Shown: piece by piece, positions 25,669 to 34,203 of the stretch | Numbering within the stretch: position 1 is the first letter of the stretch | Layout of the letters: each line of letters begins with the position of its first letter | Assembly (NCBI RefSeq): GCF_900119165.1 | Contig: NZ_FPJG01000006.1 | Coordinates: 2,976,001 to 3,040,000 of the forward strand | Direction of reading: 5' to 3' | DNA from: Amycolatopsis australiensis | Lineage (GTDB): Bacteria; Actinomycetota; Actinomycetes; Mycobacteriales; Pseudonocardiaceae | DNA: 64,000 bases | Position numbers and translations under genes: made by a program | The notes under the pieces: model-generated | What the model saw: only the letters and a program-made list of their open reading frames with translations | Databases searched by the model: none | What the model was told of the DNA's origin: nothing

Positions 25669-25702
25669 ATAACGTTATGCGCATAATAGTTATGCGCATA
25701 AC
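25669..25702. promoter_or_regulatory. Tandem MarR operator palindromes
   Basis: TTATGCGCATAA occurs twice (25675-25686 and 25690-25701), centres 15 bp apart, and ATAACGTTAT (25669-25678) overlaps the left copy. The cluster lies between the divergent wrbA and MarR genes. Confidence 0.82.
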
Positions 25703-25723
25703 TAACTTGTCAAGGGAGCGCTC

Positions 25724-26182
25724 GTGGACTTCGACCAAGCCGACGCCATCAATCAGGCCGTCCGCATGCTGAGCCTGCGCCACCGGGCCAGGACCGCCGA
25801 ACTGCTGGCCCCGCTCGGTCTGCACCCCGGCCAGGAGGCCCTCCTGCTCGAACTCGCCCGGTCCGGCCCCATGATCCAGGCCCAGCTCAGCGAGGCGCTC
25901 GGCGTCGAGCGGCCCAGCGTCACACTGATGGCCCGCAAGCTCGAAGCGGCCGGTCACATCCGCCGCAGCTGCGCCCCTGACGACCAGCGCGCCACCGTCG
26001 TCGAACTCACCGACCGCGGCCGAGCCCTGACCGACCAGGTCAAGCAGCTGTGGTGCGCCCTGGCGCAGCAGACCCTCGCCGGCCTGCCTGCTGAAACGGT
26101 GGCCGGGCTACCTGGCCTCCTCAAGACCCTGGCCGGCAACGTCGACACCCGGCGGCCCCACCATCGCCGCGACGCCGGATGA
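25724..26182 (+). CDS. MarR-family regulator of the wrbA unit
   Basis: A 152-residue MarR protein: HTH region GPMIQAQLSEALGVERPSVT and LMARKLEAAGHIRRSCAPD, wing DDQRATVVELTDRGRALTDQ. Two Cys residues lie in the wing and C-terminal helix (RRSCAPDD and KQLWCALAQQ), so thiol sensing of quinones is possible, as in YodB/MhqR-type regulators. GTG 25724 follows AAGGGAG by five bases. The double palindrome upstream fits two dimers and autorepression. Confidence 0.92.
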   Translation: MDFDQADAINQAVRMLSLRHRARTAELLAPLGLHPGQEALLLELARSGPMIQAQLSEALGVERPSVTLMARKLEAAGHIRRSCAPDDQRATVVELTDRGRALTDQVKQLWCALAQQTLAGLPAETVAGLPGLLKTLAGNVDTRRPHHRRDAG

Positions 26183-26358
26183 GCCGCGAGCCACCGAGTG
26201 CCCCTCGACACTGAGGCGCGATGGTGGGGCGTGGTGATCACTTCTGGGCCTTGCGCAGTGCGCAAGTACCGCGTGTTCGGCGGCGCGGAGCCAGTTGGGC
26301 GGGATTCGTTCTCGTTCAGGCGGTGACCGCTGTGACTGCCGGTTCTGAGTCGGTCCGG

Positions 26359-27342
26359 TCAGCTGCGGCTTTGCCTACACGACGGACTACCAGCGGAATC
26401 CCGACTGCGGGCGCCGCTGCTGCACGGCGCCGAGCGCTCGGGTGATGGGTCATGACCGGTCTGTATGGTGTCCGGCGTTATGGCCGGTGGGTCACCGTGC
26501 CTGGCTTGCTTCTCGGGTGTGCTGCTCTCCGTGTTCGGCTGCAGGGCGGCCAGGATGGCTTGCGGTGAGGTCAGCAGCTGCGGATGGTGGTCGAGCAGGA
26601 GTTGCTGTGCGGCGGTCAGCTGATGCACTGCAATGGTCCACTCGACCTTCACGATCAGGAGCGCGCCGACGCGGATCACCGCGTCTTTGGTCGTCTGCAG
26701 CGCTCCGAGGACCGGGCCAGATTCTGCATCATTGTCGCGGTGCCGGTGGCATCGCGGGCAAGAACGACGTGGGAGTCGATCGCGTGTGCGGCCGCAACCG
26801 CTGTCTCGCGAGCGAGATCGGACGCGGCGGCACGGACCATTGCACGCATGCGCCGGAACCACGAGCCGGTGATGGGATCGTCGCGGTCGATGATCTCTGC
26901 TCCGGCCGCGGTCACCAGGTCCTCCACCGCGGTTTGCACGTGGCGGTGGGCTGCCTGCGCGAGCAGCTCCGGCACAGCGGACTCCTGAGCCGACAACACC
27001 AGCGGTACGCCATTGTGGCGGACCTCGTGCGTTTCCCGGTAGATCTCGAGGTCCCCAACACGTAGTGGCGGCGACTCGGCGTTTCCGACCCGGCGTGAGA
27101 GGCTCGTCCTTGGTCGTCAGGAACAGTACGGGCGTCGACCAGCCGGATCCGCACGCAGTTCAGGGCGTCACTGGGCAGGAACCGGTTGAAACGACACAGT
27201 CATAGGAGGTAGTGGCGAGTAGGCTGTCGGCTTCTGGAAGGTCGTCTGCGAAGTCCACCGACATCCCGGCCTGACGCGGGGACGCGGTGATGGCCACGCG
27301 GAGATTGTCGTGGTCCTCGACGATCAGCACATGCACCGTCAA
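26359..27342 (-). pseudogene. Decayed OmpR-type response regulator joined to an unknown helical protein
   Basis: Starting at 27342 the minus strand encodes a receiver domain (VHVLIVEDHDNLRVAITA, GMSVDFADDLPEADSLLATT, YDCVV), then frame changes lead to PVLFLTTKDE and to the winged-helix start LRVGDLEIYRETHEVRHNG, with VPLVLSAQESAVPELLAQAA. From about 26945 the frame continues into an unrelated-looking helical stretch (VEDLVTAAGAEIIDRDDPIT, MRAMVRAAASDLARETAVAA), with another break near 26700 before VLGALQTTKDAVIRVGALL. At least four frame breaks show a dead gene, perhaps two genes joined by deletion. The remaining sequence between 26183 and 27700 has no intact gene. Confidence 0.55.
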
Positions 27343-27700
27343 GCACCCCTCACCTCAAAACGGCCGGTCCTGGTCCGAGACCGCCACATCAAGCGTTCGA
27401 TAGAACCCCTTGACCGGGCTGTGCGGTCCATGGGTGTGCCTGCTCCGCACGGCGGATGTCGTCGCTTTTCGATGTCGCCACCCCCACGGAAACGAGTCAG
27501 GCGAGCGCTGCGATAGAACGGCGTGCACGATGGCCAAGCACTCTCGTCCCGCGCACGCAACACGCTGTCACCTCGCACTTGCACGACCGCGTCCTCAGCC
27601 GTTGATTCGGGCGCCGCGGCGTTGCGTAGAGCGATTTCCATGGCTGCGGGCCCAGGCTTGTGCGGCGTTGGGTCGACACGCCTCGCTCGGATGAAGTTGT

Positions 27701-27716
27701 TCGAACGAATGTTCTA
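27701..27716. promoter_or_regulatory. LexA/SOS-box-like sequence
   Basis: TCGAAC-GAAT-GTTCTA matches the actinobacterial SOS box TCGAAC(N4)GTTCGA at 11 of 12 defined bases. It lies 25 bp before the ATG of the 70-aa ORF at 27742, a position expected for a repressor site. Confidence 0.55.
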
Positions 27717-27741
27717 GAGAGCTGATAGGTTCGAGGGGTCG

Positions 27742-27954
27742 ATGTCGGATCCGCTGAGCCAGGAGGTCGCGGTGGCGTGGTTGCTGAGGGAGCGGGCAAC
27801 CGGACAGGAGTGGCGCATCGGCGACAGCGACCTCGCGTGGGAAGCCGGCGGTTACGACGCGGCGCGTTTCGAGCTGCACGTCCTGGACGAGGACGTCGAC
27901 GGTGCGCCGGACGGCTTGCCGACCCCTCACCTGAAGGCGTCCTGCAAGGCTTGA
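27742..27954 (+). CDS. Small hypothetical protein, possible SOS-box gene
   Basis: A 70-residue acidic ORF (VAVAWLLRERATGQEWRIGD, SDLAWEAGGYDAARFELHVL, DEDVDGAPDGLP). Codon usage is typical of genes here, with high GC at the third position, which supports coding. I do not recognise it. It begins 25 bp after a LexA-like box and points toward the metallopeptidase cassette 335 bp downstream. There is no strong ribosome site (GAGGGG about 5 bases before the ATG). It could be a genuine small SOS-regulated protein or a chance ORF. Confidence 0.5.
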   Translation: MSDPLSQEVAVAWLLRERATGQEWRIGDSDLAWEAGGYDAARFELHVLDEDVDGAPDGLPTPHLKASCKA

Positions 27955-28288
27955 GTGGCTCCATCCCTGCGATGATCATCACGGGTGGTCTCATCATGGG
28001 GTGGATACCGGATGGCGGGATCGGGCTGACTTCCTGTCTGGTGAGCGGTCAGCCAGGCCCAGGTGACGTCAAGCTCGCGCCGAGCGTCGGCGTCCTGCTT
28101 CGCAGGTGGTCGTTTCGCGAAGGTCAGGTACCCATGGGCCCGTCGACGCCGGCGTGGCACACCGATCGATGATCGTGATCCTGGGACGGCAGGCCGCGCC
28201 GTTCTGTGCGTCCGATCCCTGTGCAAGGCGGCGTTACGTTTTCGGCCCGAGTTGCGACGTACAGGCAGAAGCTCCAGGTGGGGGTGCT
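27955..28288. other. Gene-free stretch before the metallopeptidase cassette
   Basis: No gene is supported. A minus-strand run with RPPAKQDADARRELDVTWAW looks weakly protein-like but lacks a start and family match. The promoter of the cassette probably lies in the last 100 bp. Confidence 0.4.
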
Positions 28289-29542
28289 ATGGCGACCGAG
28301 CGTGACGATCGGGAAGTCAACGAGTTCTACCTCCGCATGCTGGCGGCCGGCGACGGGAAGCCGGTTGCGATCGGGGCGCCTGCTGACGATCCCGTAGCGC
28401 GGGTCATCCAGCAGATCGTCGACGGAGTGCTGAGCTACGTCGACCTGGAGATGAGTGACCCTGCCGTCGCCGAGCTGATGCGTTCCGATCGGATAGCGGT
28501 CCGGACCATCCCGCCCGCGAGCATCCAGGCGTTGACGGTCTGGATCGAGCCCCGGCACGTCGTCGCGTTCAACCGTGGTCTTGGTTTGTTCTTGTACCGG
28601 CTTGCCCGCGCCTTCGCCGGAAACTACATAGTCCGTGGTCCCGGAGACCCGCCGGCGCCCCCGGAGAGCGATGCAATAAGCATTATCGCGACGCTGCTCG
28701 ACTGGATGGCGTCGCCTGTGCGGGCGCCGCTTCTCCAGGATTGGGAAGTGGGGCCGCGAGAGATCAAAACGGCGGAAAACTTCACCACAGCGGCTGAGCG
28801 CTTTGTGATGTGCCACGAGTTGGCTCACATCATGTACGGGCACCTCATCGCTGACAGTTCGGCCTTCACCACGGACTCGGTTTCGCTCGCCGATCTGGAC
28901 ACCAGGCCGCTGAGGCAAGAGACCGAGGCGGACGTGGCGGGGGCCGTGCTCGCCATCGACTCCATGCCGCACATCGGTATAGATCCACGTGCCGCCGCTC
29001 ATGGCATATATTTCTTCTTCTGGGCGTTGGATCTCGCCGAGCGAGTCGGGGCAGTGCTCACCGATGGTTCACATCTGGCGGCGGCGGAGCGTCTCGAAGT
29101 GTGCCGATTCGGGATTGGTCAGTGGTACGGTGAAGAATCTGCGACAACCTTGTTCAAACCGGTCGACGAGACAGGAGAGCTGCTGTCCCGTCTGGGAGAA
29201 GCGGCCTTCGAGCTCCAGCGCGGACGACGCTTCCTGGTCGCGTCGAGGATGGACGAGTTGTTCGCCAAGACCTCTTGGCCGGAGTGGCCGCAGCAAGAAC
29301 AGATGTCCGAGTTGCGGCGCGAAGTGATGGACATGATGCTGGAAGCACCCAGCGCGGTCGTCGACGCGCTGGCCGCAAACCTGCTCAACCACGGCGACTA
29401 TGCCGCATTGCTGAAATCCATGGCTTCGCCGGACGAACGCCAGTACAACGACCGGTGGCGGCGACACCAGATCGCCCACTTCCTCGCCCGGCACGCGCCG
29501 GAGCAGGTCCGAACGTGCTTGGGTGTGACGACATTCCCGTGA
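28289..29542 (+). CDS. HExxH zinc metallopeptidase-like protein, unknown family
   Basis: A 417-residue protein. The zincin motif CHELAHIMYGHL lies near residue 176 with both His and the Glu, and a likely third ligand is in RQETEADVAGAVLA near 212; this order resembles ImmA/IrrE- or M48-like cores. Upstream, IQALTVWIEPRHVVAFNRGL and FLYRLARAFAGNYIV may shape the active site; the C-terminal 150 residues are helical. No signal peptide or membrane segment was seen, so it should be cytosolic. ATG 28289 follows GGTGGGGG. It heads a three-gene run with the zinc-ribbon and membrane proteins. I know no named system with this set. Confidence 0.88.
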   Translation: MATERDDREVNEFYLRMLAAGDGKPVAIGAPADDPVARVIQQIVDGVLSYVDLEMSDPAVAELMRSDRIAVRTIPPASIQALTVWIEPRHVVAFNRGLGLFLYRLARAFAGNYIVRGPGDPPAPPESDAISIIATLLDWMASPVRAPLLQDWEVGPREIKTAENFTTAAERFVMCHELAHIMYGHLIADSSAFTTDSVSLADLDTRPLRQETEADVAGAVLAIDSMPHIGIDPRAAAHGIYFFFWALDLAERVGAVLTDGSHLAAAERLEVCRFGIGQWYGEESATTLFKPVDETGELLSRLGEAAFELQRGRRFLVASRMDELFAKTSWPEWPQQEQMSELRREVMDMMLEAPSAVVDALAANLLNHGDYAALLKSMASPDERQYNDRWRRHQIAHFLARHAPEQVRTCLGVTTFP

Positions 29543-29567
29543 CGATCGTTGACGGAGGCTCGCTGCT

Positions 29568-29963
29568 GTGGCAAAGCCGCTGAACTACACCGACGATGTG
29601 GATCCGTCGTGGGCGGGCCGGGCCATGGAGACGCTCGACGTGACGCCGGCGCCCAGCGCCGACGACCCCGTCGTACTCGAACTCAGCGGCCGATGCCCGC
29701 GATGCGACGAGAAGATGGAAGACTCGCTCTGGTTGATCACCATTCTGGGCGTCTCCGGGCTCAACCGGGAGGATGCCTTCAATGCAGCCGACGCGCTGCG
29801 GGAAGCCGGGATCCTGGCCCAGCCCTTGCTTCCTGCCGAGTTCACCGTCAGCTGCAAGTGCTCGACTCCGCACCCGGACCCGCTGGGACGCACGGACCTC
29901 AAGGGGTGCGGTGCGACTTGGAAGATGCGCTTCGAGGCTGTCGAGGACGATTCCGATGAGTGA
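29568..29963 (+). CDS. Zinc-ribbon-like small protein
   Basis: A 131-residue protein with four Cys in two knuckles: RCPRCDEKMEDSLW near residue 42 and VSCKCSTPHPDPLG with KGCGATWKM near 95-117. It is probably a structural zinc ribbon with an insert. The helical middle (LNREDAFNAADALREAGILA) has no recognisable domain. GTG 29568 follows GGAGG by eight bases, 25 bp after the peptidase gene; it overlaps the membrane-protein gene by eight bases. A role as substrate adaptor or sensor for the peptidase is inference from position only. Confidence 0.85.
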   Translation: MAKPLNYTDDVDPSWAGRAMETLDVTPAPSADDPVVLELSGRCPRCDEKMEDSLWLITILGVSGLNREDAFNAADALREAGILAQPLLPAEFTVSCKCSTPHPDPLGRTDLKGCGATWKMRFEAVEDDSDE

Positions 29964-30663
29964 TCGCGGCGATGCGCGACCGGCCGCCGGCAAGGCCCGC
30001 CGCGGGTCGGTGATCAAGGCAGTGCCGCCGCACGACGTCGTGCCCAACACCCGGGAGCTGCAGGAGCGCGCCAAGCTTGCCGACGAGGTGGCCGCGGCGC
30101 TGGGCAGAGTGCGGTCCACGGCGCAGAACTGGCGCACCGGAATGGCCGGGCTGATCACCCTTGTGACGGCGACCTTGCTTTTCAAGGGACGAAACAGCAT
30201 TTCCGACTACGTGAGCTGGGTGCGCTACTCGATCGGTGCTCTCACCGCACTGGCTCTCATCGCCGGAGTCGCCTCGCTGTGGTGGTTTCTCCTGGCTGCC
30301 TACGGCAGGCCGGAGGTGGTCAGTGCCCAGTCCGTGATCGATCAAGGCGGTGTGGCTGTCCGCGACGTCCTCCTCGCGCAGGCCGCCAGGAAGGACCTGA
30401 AGTTCGCTCAGCTTCTCGCCATTGTCAGCGCGGCGCTGCTCGCGGCGGCTCTGATCTTGTCCTGGTACGGGCCGGCCGAAACCAGCTCGCCCCCGGCGTT
30501 CGCGTCCGTGAAGGTTCGGCACCCGTCGGGCACGGAAGCGATCTGCGGCTCACTGGTCGCCCAGAACGGGACCACTACTGAACTGCGGGTGAAGGGTGAG
30601 CCGGACGCCCGTCGAATCCCGACCGCCGACCTGGTCTCGGTAGTGCTCGTATCCGCTTGCTGA
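29956..30663 (+). CDS. Membrane protein of the peptidase cassette
   Basis: A 235-residue membrane protein. A basic N-terminus and a helical segment (TRELQERAKLADEVAAALGR) are followed by three hydrophobic segments: MAGLITLVTATLLF, YSIGALTALALIAGVASLWW and LLAIVSAALLAAALILSWY. The last 60 residues (SVKVRHPSGTEAICGSLVAQ, TTTELRVKGEPDARRIPTAD) form a small beta-rich domain ending in VLVSAC. The ATG lies inside the end of the zinc-ribbon gene, so the two are coupled. It may be the membrane target or effector of the cassette. Confidence 0.85.
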   Translation: MSDRGDARPAAGKARRGSVIKAVPPHDVVPNTRELQERAKLADEVAAALGRVRSTAQNWRTGMAGLITLVTATLLFKGRNSISDYVSWVRYSIGALTALALIAGVASLWWFLLAAYGRPEVVSAQSVIDQGGVAVRDVLLAQAARKDLKFAQLLAIVSAALLAAALILSWYGPAETSSPPAFASVKVRHPSGTEAICGSLVAQNGTTTELRVKGEPDARRIPTADLVSVVLVSAC

Positions 30664-30972
30664 CCGTGACCTTCCGAGCAGACCCAGCGCAGCTGGTAGG
30701 CAAAGGTCGCCTAGAGGCCGATCCGGCCGCCTAGATCGACTCGAGCTGCAAGAAGTCGCTCGCAGGACGCGCGGGGCAACCGCCGGCCCCGGCGGCGCGG
30801 AGGTACGAGAGCGCGACGGAGGCCGAGAAGGGCGACGACGGGACACTGCGCAAAATCGGGGACTTCGGGCAGGTTCACTGATTGCGGCGTGAGCGGACGT
30901 TCTCGCGGGGGTGCGGTCCGGCGGCGGGTGTGCTCGCGAATCCTGGTGGGCGACCGTTCGGCCGGAATGTCC
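30664..30972. other. Gene-free stretch next to IS relic
   Basis: No intact gene. Minus-strand pieces resembling the tail of an IS5 transposase (GRPPGFAST near 30950) run into stops. No second terminal inverted repeat matching the right end at 31.73 kb was found. Confidence 0.4.
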
Positions 30973-31738
30973 TCAAGGCCGGCCCGCTGCGGGGCGAAGC
31001 CGTGTTCGATGAGGTCGAAGGTTTCCTCCACGGCGGCCAGTGGCTGTGGGGTGTTGACCTGGAGGGGACATCGAGGCCGCGGCAGTGATGCCGGGGTTCC
31101 GGTTCGGTAGTCCCGGACCGCGGCCGCGCGCGGGCGGTGTCGATGGGATCGGCTGCGTCAGGTCGGCGTCGACGGTGAACATCCGGGCCTGGTCCGTGGT
31201 GAACCCGCAGACGGGTTCCCAGCCGATGCGGGAGACGCGCCGATGCGTGCGGCTCCACGGCGGAGCGTCGAACAGTTCGCCGTCGATGATCAGCGAGTAC
31301 GGGGCGTCCGGGTGGGGCCCAGCAGGGTCGACACCGGCCATGACCGTGGTGAACTGGGTGCAGTCGTTGACGTTGCCGCCGGTCAGCGCGACTGACAGAG
31401 GCCGCCCGTGGCCGTCGCGGGCCAGGTGGATCTTGGTGGTGAGTCCGCCCCGGGACCGGCCGATGGCATGATCACCTGGCTCGCCAGCGGCGTGCTGATG
31501 CGCCCGCACGATGCTGGAATCGACCGACACTCCCCGGTCGAGTTCGCCGATCGCTTCGGCCGGCACCTGCGCCTGTGCCACCAGCGCGGACAGGATGCCG
31601 GTGCGCGACCAACGCCACCTCTTCGCACCAGGCACCGGAAGCAACGGCTGGATAACCCGCCACTGCTCGTCGGTCAGCTCATGCTCACGCACCACGACCG
31701 AAGATCAAAACCCGCAGCAGCTTTGAGGACAGGCCCTA
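30973..31738 (-). mobile_element. IS5-family transposase relic
   Basis: The minus strand from 31695 encodes the start of an actinobacterial IS5 transposase: VREHELTDEQWRVIQPLLP, then an in-frame loss of about 60 residues (GAKRWRWSRTGILSALVAQA), then the catalytic-core part GELDRGVSVDSSIVRAHQHA, RSRGGLTTKIHLARDGHGRP and LSVALTGGNVNDCTQF. After PYSLIIDGELFD the sequence is scrambled. The outer end carries GGGCCTGTCCTCAAAG (minus strand, 31721-31736), typical of this group's terminal repeat; the other end was not found. It borders the metallopeptidase cassette. Confidence 0.8.
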
Positions 31739-32026
31739 GTGAGCAGCAGCGCGACGTCGCCTTCATCCGCGTCATCGGTTTCGAGGCCGAACTGGGTGCG
31801 GCTGTGCCGCCGCGGATCGGTGGCCGATGTGCGTAGTCCCAGGGCTGGCGCAGACGGTCACGCGGCCGGCGGTCCGGTCGCCGACGGCGACAACGTCCGA
31901 CGGCGTCTGGCGGAGCCAGCATGCCGCCGACGAGGTCTCCGCGAGATTGTCGCCAAGGCCAACGTCGCCTGAATCGCGGCGACTGCGTTGCCGGCCGCAT
32001 CGATCGTCACTTTCGTTCGCCGCTCA

Positions 32027-32524
32027 TCAGGGCAGACGGGCGTGTTCGGCTCGGGTGGCAGCGATCCGCTCACGCGCGAGTGTGCGGGCCCGCTTGGTGT
32101 CGTCGCCGGTGAGTCGGGCGAGGATCGTTGCGAGCGGCCTGATCTGGCCCCAGCCGCCCCAGTGACCTTCGGGGATCTCGGTGGGGAATACCCAGATCCG
32201 GCCGGCGTCGCGCGGCCAGGCGCCGTTCTCCGCGTCGAGGATCGCCTCGGTGACCTCGGCGATGACTCTCGCACGCTTCTGCTCGTCGAGCTGGCCCTCG
32301 GGGACGGACGGGACGACCTTGTAACGAGGTGCGTCCGCGGGTTCTCCGCCGACGTAGATGCCGGCCGGTCGGTGCAGCCAGAGCCAGGAGACGGAACGGC
32401 TCACTGGGTCGGCGGGGTCGAATCCCTCGTTGCGGACGAGGATCTCGGTGATGCGGTTCACCAGCGCAGCCTCGGCGCCCGGCTGAAGCGCGCCGTCGGG
32501 AATGTACACGTCGAGCATAGGCAT
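32027..32524 (-). CDS. Tautomerase-superfamily protein
   Basis: A 165-residue protein starting MPMLDVYIPDGALQPGAEAA, so after Met removal Pro1 would be the catalytic base as in 4-oxalocrotonate tautomerases. Length and a second repeat-like part (YKVVPSVPEGQLDEQKRARV) suggest two fused beta-alpha-beta units, as in cis-CaaD/MSAD-like members. WVFPTEIPEGHWGGWGQI is a notable Trp/Gly-rich segment. It is divergent from the HxlR regulator at 32618 with two inverted repeats in between and is presumably its target. Confidence 0.88.
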   Translation of the reverse strand: MPMLDVYIPDGALQPGAEAALVNRITEILVRNEGFDPADPVSRSVSWLWLHRPAGIYVGGEPADAPRYKVVPSVPEGQLDEQKRARVIAEVTEAILDAENGAWPRDAGRIWVFPTEIPEGHWGGWGQIRPLATILARLTGDDTKRARTLARERIAATRAEHARLP

Positions 32525-32539
32525 GATCGATCTCCTTGT

Positions 32540-32593
32540 TGAGTTTAATTCTTCAACTCAGAGGGAGGCTACAAGCGCTAAGTACAGCTTGTA
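32540..32593. promoter_or_regulatory. Two inverted repeats in the tautomerase/HxlR spacer
   Basis: TGAGTT(N9)AACTCA lies at 32540-32560, and TACAAGC(N10)GCTTGTA at 32570-32593. Both are perfect in their arms and fill the divergent promoter region, so they are candidate HxlR sites. Confidence 0.65.
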
Positions 32594-32617
32594 AACCCAG
32601 GTGGGTACACTCGTCCC

Positions 32618-33109
32618 ATGGAGATGCGGCGAATCGACCCAGCCAACTGCTCGGTGGCGCGCGCCCTCTCGGTGGTGGGGGAGCGCTGGTCGCTGCTGAT
32701 CGTTCGTGAAGCGCTGGACGGCGCGCGCCGGTTCGGAGAGTTCCACTCCCGCCTCGGGATCGCCAGAAACCTCCTGGCGACTCGGCTCGAGACCTTGGTG
32801 GCCGCAGGAGTGATGCGCCGCGTGCCCTATCGGGAGCCCGGGGATCGGCAGCGCTTCGCCTACGAGCTCACCGAGCAAGGCCGGGCGTTGCGGCCCACGC
32901 TTGTGGCGCTCCTGGAATGGGGTGACACGTACCTCGCCGACCCGCAGGGCCCGTCGGTCATCGTCCGGCACCGGCCCGTCGACGATGCCGGCTTCTGCGA
33001 CGAACCGGTCAAGGTCGTCCTCGAGTGCGCTGCGGGGCACAGCCACCTCGCCCCGGAAGACGTCTGCCGCACGCCCGGGCCGGGCGCGCGCTTCGTGGAG
33101 AGCTCCTGA
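32618..33109 (+). CDS. HxlR-family regulator
   Basis: A 163-residue HxlR regulator, longer than the usual 110-130. The core is SVARALSVVGERWSLLIVRE, RRFGEFHSRLGIARNLLATR and LVAAGVMRRVPYREPG with DRQRFAYELTEQGRALRP. The 50-residue extension after the wing (VIVRHRPVDDAGFCDEPVKV, LECAAGHSHLAPEDVC) contains three Cys and several His and could bind metal or sense redox. It faces the tautomerase gene across palindromes. Confidence 0.92.
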   Translation: MEMRRIDPANCSVARALSVVGERWSLLIVREALDGARRFGEFHSRLGIARNLLATRLETLVAAGVMRRVPYREPGDRQRFAYELTEQGRALRPTLVALLEWGDTYLADPQGPSVIVRHRPVDDAGFCDEPVKVVLECAAGHSHLAPEDVCRTPGPGARFVESS

Positions 33110-33525
33110 GCCCCCCGGATCGTGCTCAGCAGCTCATATCGCCCGCGAGCTGATCACCGCCGCGGGTCCGCGCGGTGCTCAGCGGCACCGAGATCCCCAC
33201 GTCGACCGGCGAGGTGGTCGACCTCGCGGCCGAGTAGCCGGTAGTGCCGTTCCACGCCGCGGTGGGCATCCGCTGAAACACCTGTGGCTCGGGCGGGTCA
33301 GCGGTGTCTGTAGCGCTCTCGCTGATTCGCCGGAGCGCCACCTGCTCATGGTCAACCTGGACAACCTGGACAACCTGGGACAGCGAAACATGGACTGGAA
33401 AGATTACTTCGGCGAGTCCGGCGCGGACGCCGAGGACGACGTCGTCGAGGCGTGGAGTGACTTGGCTCGGCGACAGGGTGCTCGAACGCCGCCGCACGGC
33501 CGCCGTACGCGATCACCCCGCACCG
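33110..33525. other. Gene-free stretch with short tandem repeat
   Basis: A 9-bp motif (ACCTGGACA) is repeated three times at about 33355-33382. The short ORF through it (VNLDNLDNLGQRNMDWKDYF then GESGADAEDDVVEAW) has coding-like codons but no upstream domain, and it runs into the convergent TetR gene. No gene is claimed. Confidence 0.4.
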
Positions 33526-34182
33526 CTACTGCGGTTTCGCATAGGCTCGCATGAAGGTGCGCACACCTTCGGTCATGATGTGCCGTATCCGGCCGAGGTC
33601 GACGTTCGCGGCGTTGGGCTGGTCGTCGTAGGCCAGCAGAATGGTGAGCGCGGCCAGGTGGGCGGCCGCCATGGTGACGTCGGATGCCTCGAGTAGCCCC
33701 GCTTCGGCGAAGTGAGCGATGCGTTCGGCCAGTGCTGCTTGCGGCGCACGGGTGGAAACCTCGTCGGACGTTCCGGGGGAGTGCCACCGTTGCTGCGCGA
33801 CGAGCGCGAACGCGGCGGCGTATTCGGCCGACGCGATCATCGTCGTGCCGAGTTCGACGGAGAACCCGATGAACGCTTCTTCCAGCCGGTCCCGCGTGGT
33901 GATCTCCGCGTCGTCGGCGAGGTGTGCTGCGATCGCTCGCTCCGTGAGGGCGTTCAGGGACTCCGTCGCGGCGGCCAAGATCGCGAGGAAGAGGCGGCGT
34001 TTGTCGCCGAAGTAGTCGTACACCGTGGCCTTCGAGACCTTGGCGTGCGCGGCCACGGCGTCCATGCTCACCCGGTCGACTCCCTGCCGGACGAACAATT
34101 CGCGTGCCGCGTCGAGGATCGCCCGCCGCTTCACGGCGGATCGCTCTCGCACCGGCTTGACCGGGCCGCTCTCCTGAGTCAT
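33526..34182 (-). CDS. TetR-family regulator of the monooxygenase
   Basis: A 218-residue TetR repressor. HTH: RRAILDAARELFVRQGVDRV, SMDAVAAHAKVSKATVYDYF, GDKRRLFLAIL. The C-terminal domain resembles AefR-like TetR proteins (DRLEEAFIGFSVELGTTMI). ATG 34182 is preferred to GTG 34191 by position. It is divergent from an FAD monooxygenase, with a 17-bp dyad in the spacer, so it probably represses that gene and itself. Confidence 0.93.
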   Translation of the reverse strand: MTQESGPVKPVRERSAVKRRAILDAARELFVRQGVDRVSMDAVAAHAKVSKATVYDYFGDKRRLFLAILAAATESLNALTERAIAAHLADDAEITTRDRLEEAFIGFSVELGTTMIASAEYAAAFALVAQQRWHSPGTSDEVSTRAPQAALAERIAHFAEAGLLEASDVTMAAAHLAALTILLAYDDQPNAANVDLGRIRHIMTEGVRTFMRAYAKPQ

Positions 34183-34203
34183 CAGGCACACCGTACGGAC
34201 ACA

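Noticed and set aside
33349..33554. Short ORF with LDNLDNL repeat
   Set aside because: Built on a 9-bp tandem repeat, overlapping the TetR gene, with no family match and no ribosome site.
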